DNA from: Bermanella sp036960565
GTDB lineage: Bacteria; Pseudomonadota; Gammaproteobacteria; Pseudomonadales; Oceanobacteraceae
NCBI GenBank assembly: GCA_036960565.1
Contig: JBALXQ010000029.1
Span: 8,814 to 72,813 of the forward strand
Direction of reading: 5' to 3'
DNA: 64,000 nt
The notes below the pieces were generated by a model that saw only the letters and a list, made by a program, of their open reading frames with translations, did not search any database and was not told where the DNA came from. Positions within the stretch are counted from its first letter, which is position 1. Each line of letters opens with the position of its first letter. Shown one piece after another: positions 36,658 through 46,280 of the stretch. The translations under genes and the position numbers were made by a program.

Positions 36658-36784
36658 GTTTACCCTCACAACTACGATTTTGTAGTACTAAGAGGGTATT
36701 CATATTAAGTCATAATAGTCAGGTGTTATTTGGCCAAAAATGTGACGGGATGGCAATAAATGTCCTGTCGCTGTTTTTGCTAAG

Positions 36785-37843
36785 TCACTGATTTAGATGT
36801 GATTTTCGGTAAAAGCTGGGAGTTTTCCCCACCCATTTTTTAAATGCGTGGCGGAAATTGGTCACATCACTAAAGCCAATTAGCGTGGATATATCATCAA
36901 TGGATATTAGGGTTTGAGTAAGGTAATCAATGGACAGTTCTCGACGTACTTGATTGAGTATTCGTTGGTAAGATGTATCCAGTTTTGACAGTTGGCGGCG
37001 CAAGGTACGTGAGCTAACTTTAAAGGTGCTGGCCAGCAGTTCAATATCGGGGTAGTCGCCGCCACTGCGGATCAGTATTTGCTGAACTTTTCTGACTAAT
37101 TCGTCTTTTGAATTGAGCTTTTCTAATAAAGCATTGCTATAGGGCAAGTCTTGAATAACGCGAATTTCATTTTCAGCGGTGGTTACCCTATTTAAATCGG
37201 CGTTATTTAAGCTCCAGCTATTAATGGGTTGTGAGAATAAAACTTCACAACCAAATATATCTTCATACTTCTGGCGATTTTCTTCATCGTCAAAATTAAA
37301 AGAGATAGAGGAAAAATTAAAGCTCTGACCATAAATGCTGCGGGCCATATAAAGTCGGGCGCTGGCACCCAGGGTAACAAAGAAAGCCAAGGCTTTAGGT
37401 TCCATCTCTTGTACGTTTACAAGCTGGTTTACCAATACATCATCTTGTTGTTGAGCGCTGCGTTTAACGAGGTGGCCCAGTACGGAATCGTATTTGTCGG
37501 CCATTACCAAAGCTTGTTTTAAGGTTAAACAAGAAGACATGGCATAGCCAAAGGCATCTAGGTCTTTCACTTTATAAAGTGTACCAATTTGCGCACCCGC
37601 TAATGGCTCAAGCTTGTGGCAGCAATATTGAAATGCTTCCAACACCTTGTAAGCAGGCAGATTAGCTTCTTCAAGCTGATGCTTTTCCAGTTGCAGGTGC
37701 GCCAATAATCCATTGCTATCATGGCTGGGAGATTGCTCCATAAAGCGCACAATATTGCGCACCTCAAACGAAGGAGATGGCTGATCTCCTAAAATTGCCA
37801 GGTTGTAGCCTGTGCCTGAATTAAACTGTACTTCGGTATTCAT
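36785..37843 (-). CDS. AraC-family transcriptional regulator, arabinose-binding-domain-like N-terminus
   Basis: 352 residues. The N-terminal 230 residues match the ligand-binding region of OruR/ArgR-like AraC regulators (QFNFSSISFNF..., LKQALVMADKY). The C-terminal domain has two helix-turn-helix motifs: FKVSSRTLRRQLSKLDTSYQ and IGFSDVTNFRHAFKKWVGKT, ending TPSFYRK. It is directly upstream of the beta-helix/cytochrome pair on the same strand (115-bp gap), which makes that pair its most likely target. The inducer is unknown. Confidence 0.88.
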   Translation of the reverse strand: MNTEVQFNSGTGYNLAILGDQPSPSFEVRNIVRFMEQSPSHDSNGLLAHLQLEKHQLEEANLPAYKVLEAFQYCCHKLEPLAGAQIGTLYKVKDLDAFGYAMSSCLTLKQALVMADKYDSVLGHLVKRSAQQQDDVLVNQLVNVQEMEPKALAFFVTLGASARLYMARSIYGQSFNFSSISFNFDDEENRQKYEDIFGCEVLFSQPINSWSLNNADLNRVTTAENEIRVIQDLPYSNALLEKLNSKDELVRKVQQILIRSGGDYPDIELLASTFKVSSRTLRRQLSKLDTSYQRILNQVRRELSIDYLTQTLISIDDISTLIGFSDVTNFRHAFKKWVGKTPSFYRKSHLNQ

Positions 37844-38086
37844 GGTTCCAGCCTCCAGGCGACAAATGAGTGATACATGTACATGGGGTGTATATTATTT
37901 TAGTAGAGGATGGCGATAATACTAAAGTACCAAGGATAATAATCCATATTCCTGCATATTTATCGCTAATAGAGAGGTTTGACGGGGAAAATTGGGATAA
38001 ATTTGATGGATGCGACTGCCAAATATCGGCGTTTACCTAACTTGTAGGTATAATCGCCAAAGTAATTTACCTGGATAATTATTGTT

Positions 38087-38869
38087 GTGAGCTACCGAGA
38101 TAGATTTTCCGGAATTGCCCGTTTATATGGGGAACCGGCTTTAGAAACCTTTAGAAATGCCAAAATTGTGGTGGTGGGCATAGGCGGCGTGGGGTCTTGG
38201 GTGGCTGAAGCCCTGGCTCGTACCGGTTTTGAGCATATCCGCTTGATCGATATGGATGACATTTGTGTCACCAATACCAATCGCCAAATCCATACTCTCA
38301 ATTCTAGTGTGGGTCATTTAAAAGTAGAGGCCATGGCTGCGCGTCTACGCCTGATTAACCCAGACATTAATGTCACACCTGTTATGGACTTCATCACCCT
38401 GGATAACATTACCCAGTACCTTGAAGACATGGACTTTGTAGTGGATGCCATTGATTCGGTTAAGGTAAAGGCTGCTATTATTGCTTGGTGTAATCGCCGT
38501 AAGAAACCGATGATTATGACCGGGGCAGCAGGGGGGCAAACCGACCCTACTCGCATTACCGTGGGAGATTTGAATAAAACATTTAATGATCCTCTGGCCA
38601 GAAAAGTGCGTAGTCTGCTGCGCCGTGAATACGGTTTTTCCCGTAATGAAAAGCGTAACTACGGCATTCCCTGCGTATATTCCACCGAACAATTAAAATA
38701 TCCTAAGCCAGATGGCACTGTCTGCCAACAAAAACAGTTCACCGACGGCACTGTAAAACTGGATTGCTCTGGCGGATTGGGAGCGTCTACTATGATCACC
38801 GCCTCATTTGGATTGGTCGCCGCGGCCAAGGTGGCAGAAAAGCTTGCCAAAAAAAGTCAGGGCAATTAA
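38087..38869 (+). CDS. tcdA: tRNA threonylcarbamoyladenosine dehydratase
   Basis: 260 residues, the usual TcdA (CsdL/YgdL) length. It is an E1-like enzyme that uses ATP to cyclise t6A37 of tRNA into ct6A. The nucleotide-binding VVVGIGGVGSWVAEALARTG starts near residue 29, and NTNRQIHTL and GAAGGQTDPTRI are family segments. The start is GTG at 38087. The stop overlaps the next ATG (TAATG), so the two genes are coupled. Cytosolic. Confidence 0.93.
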   Translation: MSYRDRFSGIARLYGEPALETFRNAKIVVVGIGGVGSWVAEALARTGFEHIRLIDMDDICVTNTNRQIHTLNSSVGHLKVEAMAARLRLINPDINVTPVMDFITLDNITQYLEDMDFVVDAIDSVKVKAAIIAWCNRRKKPMIMTGAAGGQTDPTRITVGDLNKTFNDPLARKVRSLLRREYGFSRNEKRNYGIPCVYSTEQLKYPKPDGTVCQQKQFTDGTVKLDCSGGLGASTMITASFGLVAAAKVAEKLAKKSQGN

Positions 38870-39591
38870 TGGCGCTGCTTTATTCCAAACAGTGTGGTGA
38901 CAGTGAATATCAGGTGCGCTCGGCAGGTGCCTCAATACGATTATATTCCAATGGCGTACTGCACAGTCAATACAACCCGAATACGCCTATAAATGGTGCT
39001 ATTTGGGATTTATTGTTATTGCCCGGTTTTTTTAAAGAAACTGCGCCTCGGCGTATTTTAGTGTTAGGTTTGGGCGGCGGCACCATCGTGCACTTGCTGA
39101 AGTTGTTTTTTCCACAAAGTACCTTGGTATGCGTGGAGTTGGACCCTCAGCACATTAAAATTGCCAAGCGCTTCTTTGCTATCCCTCAGGAAAATGTAGA
39201 GCTGGTTCAGGGAGATGCTTACGAATATTTACGCAATGGAAATGACAAATTTGATTGGATTATCGATGATGTTTTTCAGCATGTCTCTGGTGAACCCATA
39301 CGTCAGCAACCCATTGATGAAATATTTTCTTTGTATGCGAAGCGCTTAAATAAAAGTGGCATGTTATCGGCGAACGTTATTGGCCCTAAACAATTTAAGC
39401 AAATGAAATCACTAGTGGGGTCTTTTCACGAGGCTTATCAGTTTAGTCATCCACTGTATGAAAATCGAATTCTTTGCCTGTTAAACGAGGCTTGTTCCAC
39501 TGCTCAATTTCGTCTCAATTTAAAGCAGCACAAGGTTCTCGATCAGTCCCTAAAAAGCTGCAAATTAAATTATCGTTTAAAAAAGCTTTAA
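38869..39591 (+). CDS. Spermidine synthase-like protein
   Basis: 240 residues from the ATG at 38869, which overlaps the tcdA stop; a longer reading frame inside tcdA is rejected. The Rossmann core is clear: RRILVLGLGGGTIVHLLKLF, the acidic VCVELDPQHIKIAKRFF, GDAYEYL, and DWIIDDVFQH. This is the spermidine synthase/PMT-like fold, but the polyamine-site residues are not well conserved and the C-terminus is short, so the substrate may be different. Cytosolic. Followed by a strong terminator shared with RNase II. Confidence 0.78.
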   Translation: MALLYSKQCGDSEYQVRSAGASIRLYSNGVLHSQYNPNTPINGAIWDLLLLPGFFKETAPRRILVLGLGGGTIVHLLKLFFPQSTLVCVELDPQHIKIAKRFFAIPQENVELVQGDAYEYLRNGNDKFDWIIDDVFQHVSGEPIRQQPIDEIFSLYAKRLNKSGMLSANVIGPKQFKQMKSLVGSFHEAYQFSHPLYENRILCLLNEACSTAQFRLNLKQHKVLDQSLKSCKLNYRLKKL

Positions 39592-39606
39592 TGTTCTTTA
39601 GATAAT

Positions 39607-39645
39607 AAAAAAGGGTAAGCCAGTTGAATTGGCTTACCCTTTTTT
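39607..39645. terminator. Bidirectional rho-independent terminator
   Basis: Perfect 16-bp stem AAAAAAGGGTAAGCCA / TGGCTTACCCTTTTTT with a 7-nt loop, between the convergent spermidine synthase-like and rnb genes. Confidence 0.95.
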
Positions 39646-39672
39646 ATTGCTTGTTATTTAAATTAGTTAAAA

Positions 39673-41625
39673 TTAAATAACCACTAACTCCAGTTTACGC
39701 TTCATAAGGTCAACCAGCTTAATGCTGACATTTACAGCCTGGTCTAGCTGATAACTGGCTTTCTCATTTTTATGAGTCAGGTAGGTTTTATCAAATTGCG
39801 ATTGCGGCTTGCTCTTACGCATATCTACAAAGCCATCAATACCAAAGTCATCCAGCTGAACCATAAAGCCGCCAGGATTAATTTGGCTAATAATGCCTTT
39901 TAATTGCAAGCTCTTGTTGCCGTCAGTCAGGCTTTCAAGTTGATGGTTAATGTATTGCAGCTTCAACCATTGCTCCGCTTGTGCCACGGCATTACGCCCC
40001 TGAATTAATGAAGACTGCATATTTTCAATGAGTTGCTCACTAACTTGAGGTTTCTTTTGTTCATTTAAATGCGCGTTAATAATGCGATGAATGACTAGAT
40101 CGGAATATTTACGAATAGGTGAGGTGAAGGTGGTGTAGCAATCAAAGCCCATGCCAGCATGAGGTTTGGCGCTATCACCAAATTCGCTGCGAGTAAGGAA
40201 GCGACTGAACAATGATTTAATAGGAAGCTCCGGCTTGTTGGCGTTTAATTCTTGAATTAACGCTTTATAACCTTCGGCATTGTTTAGTTCGCCGTCGTAG
40301 TTAATACCCTGTTCCTTGATGATGGTTTTAATATCTCCAAGACGCTCTGTACGAAAACCGGCGTGTTGAATAAAGATACCCAGGCCAATATCGTTAAGAT
40401 AACGAGCACAACATAAGTTGGCGGCCAGCATGGCTTCTTCAACCAGCTTCTGAGCTTGATTGCGATCGGCACGAGTAATGCTTTGCACCTTACCGTTATC
40501 GCCCATGTTGATGTAAAAGTCTGGGCGATCTTCCATAACCAGATTGTGGCCATGACGATATTGGTTAAGCAATTGCGTTACGGCGTGCAACTGTTCCATA
40601 TGAGGGGCTAACTCAGTTTTTATTGCGTCTTGCTTGCCTTCAATAAATTCGGTGACCTGATGGTAGCTTAGCTTGCCTTGAGAGCGAATGAGGGCTTGCT
40701 TGAATTCATACTTATCAACATTGCCTTGTTCATTAATTTGTAAAATACAAACCAGCGCTAGGCGGTCTTTGCCTTCAAGTAATGAACATAAACTAATGGA
40801 TAATTCTGGTGGCAACATAGGCAGGCTGCGGCCAGGAAAGTACAGCGAGTTACCGCGACGAGCAGCTTCTTGGTCGAGGCTGGTGTTCATGCCAAACCAA
40901 GCACTTGGGTCGGCAATGGCGATGTGTAAATTAAAGCCAGTGGCAGTTTTTTCGGCGTACAAGGCGTCATCCATGTCGCGAGTATGTTCGCTGTCTATGG
41001 TGACAAACGGCAAGGTGGTCATGTCTTCGCGTTGTGCGGCCATTTCAGGAATATTGTCTTCCGCCAATAAAGCCAATTCAGACGACATGGTTTCAGGCCA
41101 TTCATGGCTAAGCTGGTGTTTTTCAATGGAATAATTACGCTCAAAGCCAGCATCGGTTAGCTGGCCAATTTTGCGAACAATTTTGGCTTGTGATTTACCC
41201 TTTGGAAAAGGGTGGCGAGTCACTTCACAGCTGATCCAGTCGTTGTCTTCAATGTCTTTGCAAGCGTCTGGTGGCAGGTATAACCAGTTGTTGAACATAG
41301 CAACATCAGGTTCAACAAATTGGGCTTTACCGCGTTTTTGAAAGCGACCAGTGAAGGTTTTAAAGTCGGAATTAAGCAGTTTTTCAACCACTGCCTGAAC
41401 CTTGCCTTTATCATCTGTGGTTTCGCTAAATTGAATGCGGTCACCAGGAAACACTTTGGCCATTTCATCTGGCGGTAAAAAGAACTGCTGTCCTTCTTCT
41501 GAGCTGACAAAGCCGAACCGGCCTTGACTGCCGCGAACCAAGCCTTCTTTGAGTAAGGCTTCTTGTTTATCGGATATTTGACTCTTTAGAGATTTGAGCT
41601 GGGCTAGGCTATTTAAATTGAGCAT
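39673..41625 (-). CDS. rnb: Exoribonuclease II
   Basis: 650 residues, normal RNase II length. Layout: N-terminal cold-shock/S1-like domains (about 20-170), the RNB catalytic domain (about 195-520) with DSEHTRDMDDALYAE supplying the metal-binding aspartates, and a C-terminal S1 domain (about 565-640). It degrades single-stranded RNA 3' to 5' in the cytosol. GAGMGFDCYTTFTSPIRKYSD-type sequence near residue 500 is the family's conserved RNA-path segment. Monocistronic. Confidence 0.94.
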   Translation of the reverse strand: MLNLNSLAQLKSLKSQISDKQEALLKEGLVRGSQGRFGFVSSEEGQQFFLPPDEMAKVFPGDRIQFSETTDDKGKVQAVVEKLLNSDFKTFTGRFQKRGKAQFVEPDVAMFNNWLYLPPDACKDIEDNDWISCEVTRHPFPKGKSQAKIVRKIGQLTDAGFERNYSIEKHQLSHEWPETMSSELALLAEDNIPEMAAQREDMTTLPFVTIDSEHTRDMDDALYAEKTATGFNLHIAIADPSAWFGMNTSLDQEAARRGNSLYFPGRSLPMLPPELSISLCSLLEGKDRLALVCILQINEQGNVDKYEFKQALIRSQGKLSYHQVTEFIEGKQDAIKTELAPHMEQLHAVTQLLNQYRHGHNLVMEDRPDFYINMGDNGKVQSITRADRNQAQKLVEEAMLAANLCCARYLNDIGLGIFIQHAGFRTERLGDIKTIIKEQGINYDGELNNAEGYKALIQELNANKPELPIKSLFSRFLTRSEFGDSAKPHAGMGFDCYTTFTSPIRKYSDLVIHRIINAHLNEQKKPQVSEQLIENMQSSLIQGRNAVAQAEQWLKLQYINHQLESLTDGNKSLQLKGIISQINPGGFMVQLDDFGIDGFVDMRKSKPQSQFDKTYLTHKNEKASYQLDQAVNVSIKLVDLMKRKLELVVI

Positions 41626-41828
41626 GCTTGGATACTAATTAATAAAATTTTGCCCATGTTATCACTTTTCAACGCTTCTTCTAGTCGTTTTTAGCCTAAT
41701 GTTACTCTTCAAATGCCGAAATTTAGAGATAGGGCGGCAGTGGTAAGATGAAAGGTTATCTCCTAGGTTTTGTGGGGTCTATTGAAGTGACGATGAGTGT
41801 GTATTAATGGTGGCTTTACTAGCCGTTA

Positions 41829-43691
41829 TTAAGGCGTAGTGGTCACGACTGGCGGCGTAATTTCTATTTGCTGGCTAATTTGAAGGCCTGCTAGGGTGTC
41901 GTTTAAATTGATCTCGGTACCGTCAATATTAAGCATAATAGTATTTATGTCTGGATTGCTGCGAGAATCTCCAGTGAAGATGACATTGCCATCGCCCAAT
42001 ATATGCACCGTATCAAAATTGGGAAGCCAAGAGCCAAAGTTAAAATTCATAAACTGGTATTGGTCAGAGGCTGTGGCTGGGTCGAATTCGGCAATGGCTA
42101 GGTTTAGCCCGCTATCATAGCCAATGCAGTAGAGCTTGCCGTCGAACAGTTGGCTCTTTCTTAGGCCTCTTACATCACCTGTATTTAGTCCGGGTATAGA
42201 AGGCATAGGGTTTAATACCTGAGTCACGGGTACTTGTTGTGGAAATAAACGCCCACCTTCGCAGCTATCGTTGAGGAAAAATGGATAGACATAATCGTAA
42301 GAGGCGATGGATGGGCTGTTGTAGGGTAGACGCAAACTATTAATGCCAGTGGAATAGCCGCTGTAGGCTTGGCGAGTAACGCTGCCATTGCAGCTGAAAA
42401 CTAATTTATTCATGCCCCTCTGAGTGACTTCAAATATGCTGCTATTGCCTTGGTCGTCATCGGCTACGATTAAGCTGGTATGAGGCGCGATTAATACCGT
42501 ACTGAGACGTCCGGTAATGCCTTCACAGTGTTCGAGTAATACTCGGTAGCTGTTGTCGCCCCCGTCTATATTACGATAAATGATGACCCCTGAGCGGCTC
42601 ACAATAAACTGCCCTAGGCCCGGGCGGTCATCTTCAGCACTGATTTTCTCCAATCCATAGCTGCCACTCGCCCCCAAAGACATGCGATAAATGGCGGTAG
42701 GCAAGGGTGCCTCGTCCTCGTCAGTTGCTCGAGCGCTAATTTCGAAGCCTTGAGTGAATGAATTAGCGCTTGCGTCAACCGTGCTTTCATCCTCGGTAGT
42801 GGTGTCTTCACTGGCAGTCTCGGTTGAGGTGTCGACGCAAGTGGATGTGGTGTCCTCAGTCTCTTCAGTTGTATCGGTGCTGGTGTCTATAGCGGTTTCA
42901 TCGGTTGCGCTGGTGTCGTCAGTTGTACTGGTATCAGTTTCGTCTGTTGAGGTGTCAGTCTCATCAGTTGCAGTTTCGGTGGTATCTTCTTCGCCGGTAT
43001 CCTCATCCACGGCAGGAGGGCAGGGCACGCCCGAATGGTGATCCACCAGTTCTTCATGATCAGGGTCTTCTATCAATTCGCCACTGGTCATGAGGTCCAA
43101 TTCATCGAAATCCACGCTCACCACATACAATTCTTCTGTATCATTCCAACGATTATCTGGTGGGAAATAATCTCGCCCCAGTTGAGTTAAGTTACTGCGA
43201 CCACTGTTGCCCCCTTGATTTAACCCTACTGGCGCGGCCACCACATTTCCTGTGGCCAGGTGAACCAATAAGTTGTAATAGTCGTTATCTGGATCTGTAT
43301 CAAAATTGCGGTGGAATATGGTCAGTAGAATATAATCCTCGCTCATCACCATGACATCCAGCGGAATGATATTTTCAACGCTACTAAAGGTGAGGTTGCC
43401 GGTTAAATCTAGGGCAAGACCAGCTGGGTCGAGAAGGGGAACTTGGGTAATATTGTTATCTGCATCTAATTGATATAAAAGCTGGCTAAATTGTTGGCTA
43501 GTGGCCAGACGAGGGTCGGTTCCTATTGGTTGTGAACCAATTAAAAAGCCCACATAGTCAGTACCCAGTACCAAGCGAGATACTGGCGGGGTTGGAATAT
43601 TAGGCAGGTTTACAGTGGCGCTGTCGCCAGCGGCACCGCCACCACAAGCGCTTAGGCAGTAAAACAGACAGATAAGTAATAAGCAGCGCAT
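41829..43691 (-). CDS. Lipoprotein with acidic Thr/Asp/Glu/Ser-rich low-complexity region
   Basis: 620 residues from the ATG at 43689-43691 (a TTG lies five codons upstream). The signal is LLICLFYCLSAC, with a lipobox cysteine followed by GGG. A short repetitive stretch (residues about 225-300) is built of T, D, E and S in units like TDETDTST, and sits as a linker between two beta-rich parts. The flanking parts look like propeller or repeat folds (FSSVENIIPLDVMV..., YRMSLGASGSYGLE). No family is recognised. Probably surface-exposed or periplasmic. The gene is divergent from the MoeB-like gene. Confidence 0.6.
   Translation of the reverse strand: MRCLLLICLFYCLSACGGGAAGDSATVNLPNIPTPPVSRLVLGTDYVGFLIGSQPIGTDPRLATSQQFSQLLYQLDADNNITQVPLLDPAGLALDLTGNLTFSSVENIIPLDVMVMSEDYILLTIFHRNFDTDPDNDYYNLLVHLATGNVVAAPVGLNQGGNSGRSNLTQLGRDYFPPDNRWNDTEELYVVSVDFDELDLMTSGELIEDPDHEELVDHHSGVPCPPAVDEDTGEEDTTETATDETDTSTDETDTSTTDDTSATDETAIDTSTDTTEETEDTTSTCVDTSTETASEDTTTEDESTVDASANSFTQGFEISARATDEDEAPLPTAIYRMSLGASGSYGLEKISAEDDRPGLGQFIVSRSGVIIYRNIDGGDNSYRVLLEHCEGITGRLSTVLIAPHTSLIVADDDQGNSSIFEVTQRGMNKLVFSCNGSVTRQAYSGYSTGINSLRLPYNSPSIASYDYVYPFFLNDSCEGGRLFPQQVPVTQVLNPMPSIPGLNTGDVRGLRKSQLFDGKLYCIGYDSGLNLAIAEFDPATASDQYQFMNFNFGSWLPNFDTVHILGDGNVIFTGDSRSNPDINTIMLNIDGTEINLNDTLAGLQISQQIEITPPVVTTTP
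42790..43010. repeat. Degenerate short tandem repeats coding the acidic linker
   Basis: A tract of imperfect GTC/GTT/GGT-type repeats on the plus strand codes Thr/Asp/Glu/Ser on the minus strand. Open frames seen on the other strand over it are by-products of the repeats. It is a likely site of length variation. Confidence 0.6.
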
Positions 43692-43856
43692 GACAACAAC
43701 CGGCAAATCAGTAGAAGACTATTGGCTGTTATATCGGCCAATTAAGAGAATTGTTTAGATAAGACAGCGTGATTGAGCAGCAACTCAGGAACCGATTAAT
43801 ATAATCAGCGGGCGAGTGCTGCAAGTTAATACAAGAATACAGTGAGAAAATAAGTA

Positions 43857-44609
43857 ATGAATGACGAACAGTTGGATCGCTACAGCCGCCATGTATTGTT
43901 ACCCCAATTTGATTACCAGGGGCAAACCAGCCTACTGGAAAGTCGTGTTTTGGTACTTGGGGTGGGAGGTTTGGGCTCTAGTGCGGCCATGTACCTTGCT
44001 TCGTCTGGTATTGGTCAGTTGCACCTGTTGGACCCAGACATGCTGGAAAGCAGTAATTTACAAAGGCAAATTCTTCATCGTGAAAATCATATTGGTATGA
44101 ATAAGGCGCTTTCTGGTCAAAAATCTCTTCAGGATTTAAACAGCGGCATTGAGATACATGCCCACCAACAATACTTGGCCGATGATGATCTAGCGGAGTT
44201 GATCTCGCAAATGGATGTGGTGCTTGATTGCACCGATAATAGTCATAGTCGCCGTTTGCATAACCAATTATGCGTGAAGGCCAGGGTGCCATTGGTGAGT
44301 GCGGCAGCCATTCGCTTTGAAGGGCAGCTGATGGTAATAGACAGCAACCTGGAAAATAAGCCCTGTTATCAATGTGTGTACCCAGAATCGAATAACCAAG
44401 AAATGTCGTGTTCTGAGTCGGGCATTATGGCTCCTGTAGTAGGTATGATGGGGGTGTTTCAGGCATTGGAGGCTATTAAGGTGATCAGTAAAGTGGGGGA
44501 TAGCTTAGTAGGCACGTTAAGCAGCTTTGATGGTTTATCTGGGCAGTGGCGACGATTTAATGTGGCGCAAAACCCACAGTGCCCTGTGTGTTCTCAGCAC
44601 TCAAAGTAG
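43857..44609 (+). CDS. MoeB/ThiF-family adenylyltransferase
   Basis: 250 residues. E1-like ATP-binding motif VLVLGVGGLGSSAAMYLAS starts near residue 31; DSNLQRQ-like SSNLQRQILHRENHIGMNKA and the DCTDN motif follow. Two CxxC pairs (CYQC and CPVC) form the usual zinc site. Such enzymes adenylate the C-terminus of MoaD or ThiS for sulfur transfer in molybdopterin or thiamine synthesis. No moaD, moaE or thiS lies nearby, although mobA is 2.5 kb downstream, so MoeB is the likelier role. Cytosolic. Confidence 0.85.
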   Translation: MNDEQLDRYSRHVLLPQFDYQGQTSLLESRVLVLGVGGLGSSAAMYLASSGIGQLHLLDPDMLESSNLQRQILHRENHIGMNKALSGQKSLQDLNSGIEIHAHQQYLADDDLAELISQMDVVLDCTDNSHSRRLHNQLCVKARVPLVSAAAIRFEGQLMVIDSNLENKPCYQCVYPESNNQEMSCSESGIMAPVVGMMGVFQALEAIKVISKVGDSLVGTLSSFDGLSGQWRRFNVAQNPQCPVCSQHSK

Positions 44610-44787
44610 TCGTTATAAATAGAATTGAGTATTAATTTTCAGTTAATTAATGCTGTTTTGGTGATCGACAAAAATAAATGAACCAAATTGCTGCACGATG
44701 ATGGTGAAATAGTGTAAAAAGAAAGGCATGTATATTGCTTAGGCATAAATTGCCAAATCAGCACAGTTTGAGTTTCTGGGGTTCTGT

Positions 44788-45438
44788 ATGAGTAAAGACG
44801 TTAAATCGTTACAAGAGTTAATTGAAAACAATCGTAAATGGGCCAGTGATATCAGTGAGAAAGATCCTGACTTTTTCCCTACTCTAGCCAAGCAGCAAGC
44901 ACCTGATTATTTATGGATTGGTTGCAGCGACAGCCGGGTTCCTGCCAATGAAATTGTTGGCTTGTTGCCTGGAGAATTATTTGTACACCGCAATGTAGCC
45001 AACATGGTGGTGCATACCGATATGAATTTATTATCGGTATTGCAGTACGCGGTGGAAGTATTAAAAGTTCGCCACATTATTGTATGTGGTCACTACGGAT
45101 GTGGTGGCGTGGCCGCGGCCATGAAGAATCAGAAGCTGGGGCTAATTGATAACTGGCTACTTGAAATTCGTGATTTATATCATGACAAACAGGACATGTT
45201 TAAAGGCTTGAGAGATGAGAGTGAAAAAGTTGATATGTTGTGTGAATTAAACGTGGTGCGCCAAGTTTATAATTTGAGCCATACTAGTATTGTGCAAGAC
45301 GCTTGGGCCAAAGGGCAAAAGCTGGCGGTTCATGGATGGATATATGGTTTAAATGACGGCAAGGTAAATAACCTTAATGTAACTGTAAATGAAAGTAATC
45401 AACTCAGTGATATTTTCCGCTTAGATATAGATTCATAG
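44788..45438 (+). CDS. can: Beta-class carbonic anhydrase
   Basis: 216 residues. Zinc ligands and the active-site pair are present: Cys46, Asp48 and Arg50 in CSDSRVP, and His102 and Cys105 in GHYGCGG. It interconverts CO2 and bicarbonate in the cytosol, supplying bicarbonate for carboxylases. The length and N-terminal LQELIENNRKWA match Can (YadF). It appears monocistronic; a palindrome at 45477-45497 after the stop lacks a T run. Confidence 0.95.
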   Translation: MSKDVKSLQELIENNRKWASDISEKDPDFFPTLAKQQAPDYLWIGCSDSRVPANEIVGLLPGELFVHRNVANMVVHTDMNLLSVLQYAVEVLKVRHIIVCGHYGCGGVAAAMKNQKLGLIDNWLLEIRDLYHDKQDMFKGLRDESEKVDMLCELNVVRQVYNLSHTSIVQDAWAKGQKLAVHGWIYGLNDGKVNNLNVTVNESNQLSDIFRLDIDS

Positions 45439-45536
45439 TGGTTTGATAGAAATAGTGTTTCGCAAATGACTCTATTAATGCCTTTTAAAAAGGCATTAAA
45501 TAAAGACAGAGATGTATTTGGCATTAGGGATTTATA

Positions 45537-46181
45537 ATGAAAACACTGCAAATTGATATTGTTAGCGACGTGGTATGCCCCTGGTGTGCTATTGGCTTTG
45601 CCAATTTAAACAAGGCTATTGCCCAGCTTGATGAACCGGTAGAAACTAAGATTAACTGGCATCCTTTTCAATTAAATCCGTCTATGGGAAAGGAAGGCCA
45701 GGACATTAATGAGCACCTGGTAGAAAAATACGGTTTATCTGACAGCAAGCTAGCTGAAAATAAACAGCATATTCGTCAAATTGGACAAGACAGCGGTGTC
45801 GAATTTAAATTTGACCAACGAGCTCGAATATACAACACCCTAGATTGTCATATCCTGTTGCACTGGGCCGGTGAAAAAGACAAACAAACTCAACTTAAGC
45901 TGGCGTTATTTAAAGCTTATTTTAGTGAAGGTAAAGACATAAGCCAGCTTGATATTTTATTAGAAGTGGTGGAATCCGTCGGCCTAGATAAACTAGAAGC
46001 GCAAATAGTTTTAAAAGATGAAAAATATAAAAACATTGTTAAAGATGAAGAGTCCAAATACAAATCTATGGGCATTCAATCGGTGCCGGCTTTTATTATT
46101 AATAATGAATATTTATTAAGCGGTGGCCAACCCAAAGATGTATTTAAGCAATCGTTGCAAGACATTCTAGCGAAAGGTTAA
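45537..46181 (+). CDS. DsbA-family (FrnE-like) oxidoreductase
   Basis: 214 residues, no signal peptide, so cytosolic. The thioredoxin-like CPWC active site is Cys14-Cys17 in DVVCPWCAIGF, the FrnE/2-hydroxychromene isomerase-like subgroup. The cis-proline region is SVPAFIINNEYLLSGGQP. Members reduce or isomerise small substrates or act in polyketide tailoring and stress; the physiological substrate is unknown. A strong terminator follows 23 nt after the stop. Confidence 0.9.
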   Translation: MKTLQIDIVSDVVCPWCAIGFANLNKAIAQLDEPVETKINWHPFQLNPSMGKEGQDINEHLVEKYGLSDSKLAENKQHIRQIGQDSGVEFKFDQRARIYNTLDCHILLHWAGEKDKQTQLKLALFKAYFSEGKDISQLDILLEVVESVGLDKLEAQIVLKDEKYKNIVKDEESKYKSMGIQSVPAFIINNEYLLSGGQPKDVFKQSLQDILAKG

Positions 46182-46204
46182 TTTACAACTTTTAGGTTAC
46201 CAAC

Positions 46205-46243
46205 AAAAAAGGGCATTTACTCAGTGAGTAAATGCCCTTTTTT
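46205..46243. terminator. Bidirectional rho-independent terminator
   Basis: Perfect 18-bp stem AAAAAAGGGCATTTACTC / GAGTAAATGCCCTTTTTT with loop AGT, between the convergent DsbA-family and TrhA genes. Confidence 0.95.
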
Positions 46244-46280
46244 TTATGCTATTTAGGCATTCAGTTTTACGCGCTCAATA

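Noticed and set aside
38764..38868. N-terminal extension of the spermidine synthase-like protein inside tcdA
   Set aside because: The ATG at 38869 overlaps the tcdA stop in the usual coupled way, and the extension residues look like an out-of-frame reading of tcdA.
42754..43041. Val/Ser-rich open frame on the plus strand
   Set aside because: It is the antisense of the Thr/Asp/Glu/Ser repeat in the lipoprotein gene.
45477..45497. Palindrome AATGCCTTT/AAAGGCATT after the carbonic anhydrase gene
   Set aside because: The stem is clear but no T run follows on either strand, so I did not call a terminator.
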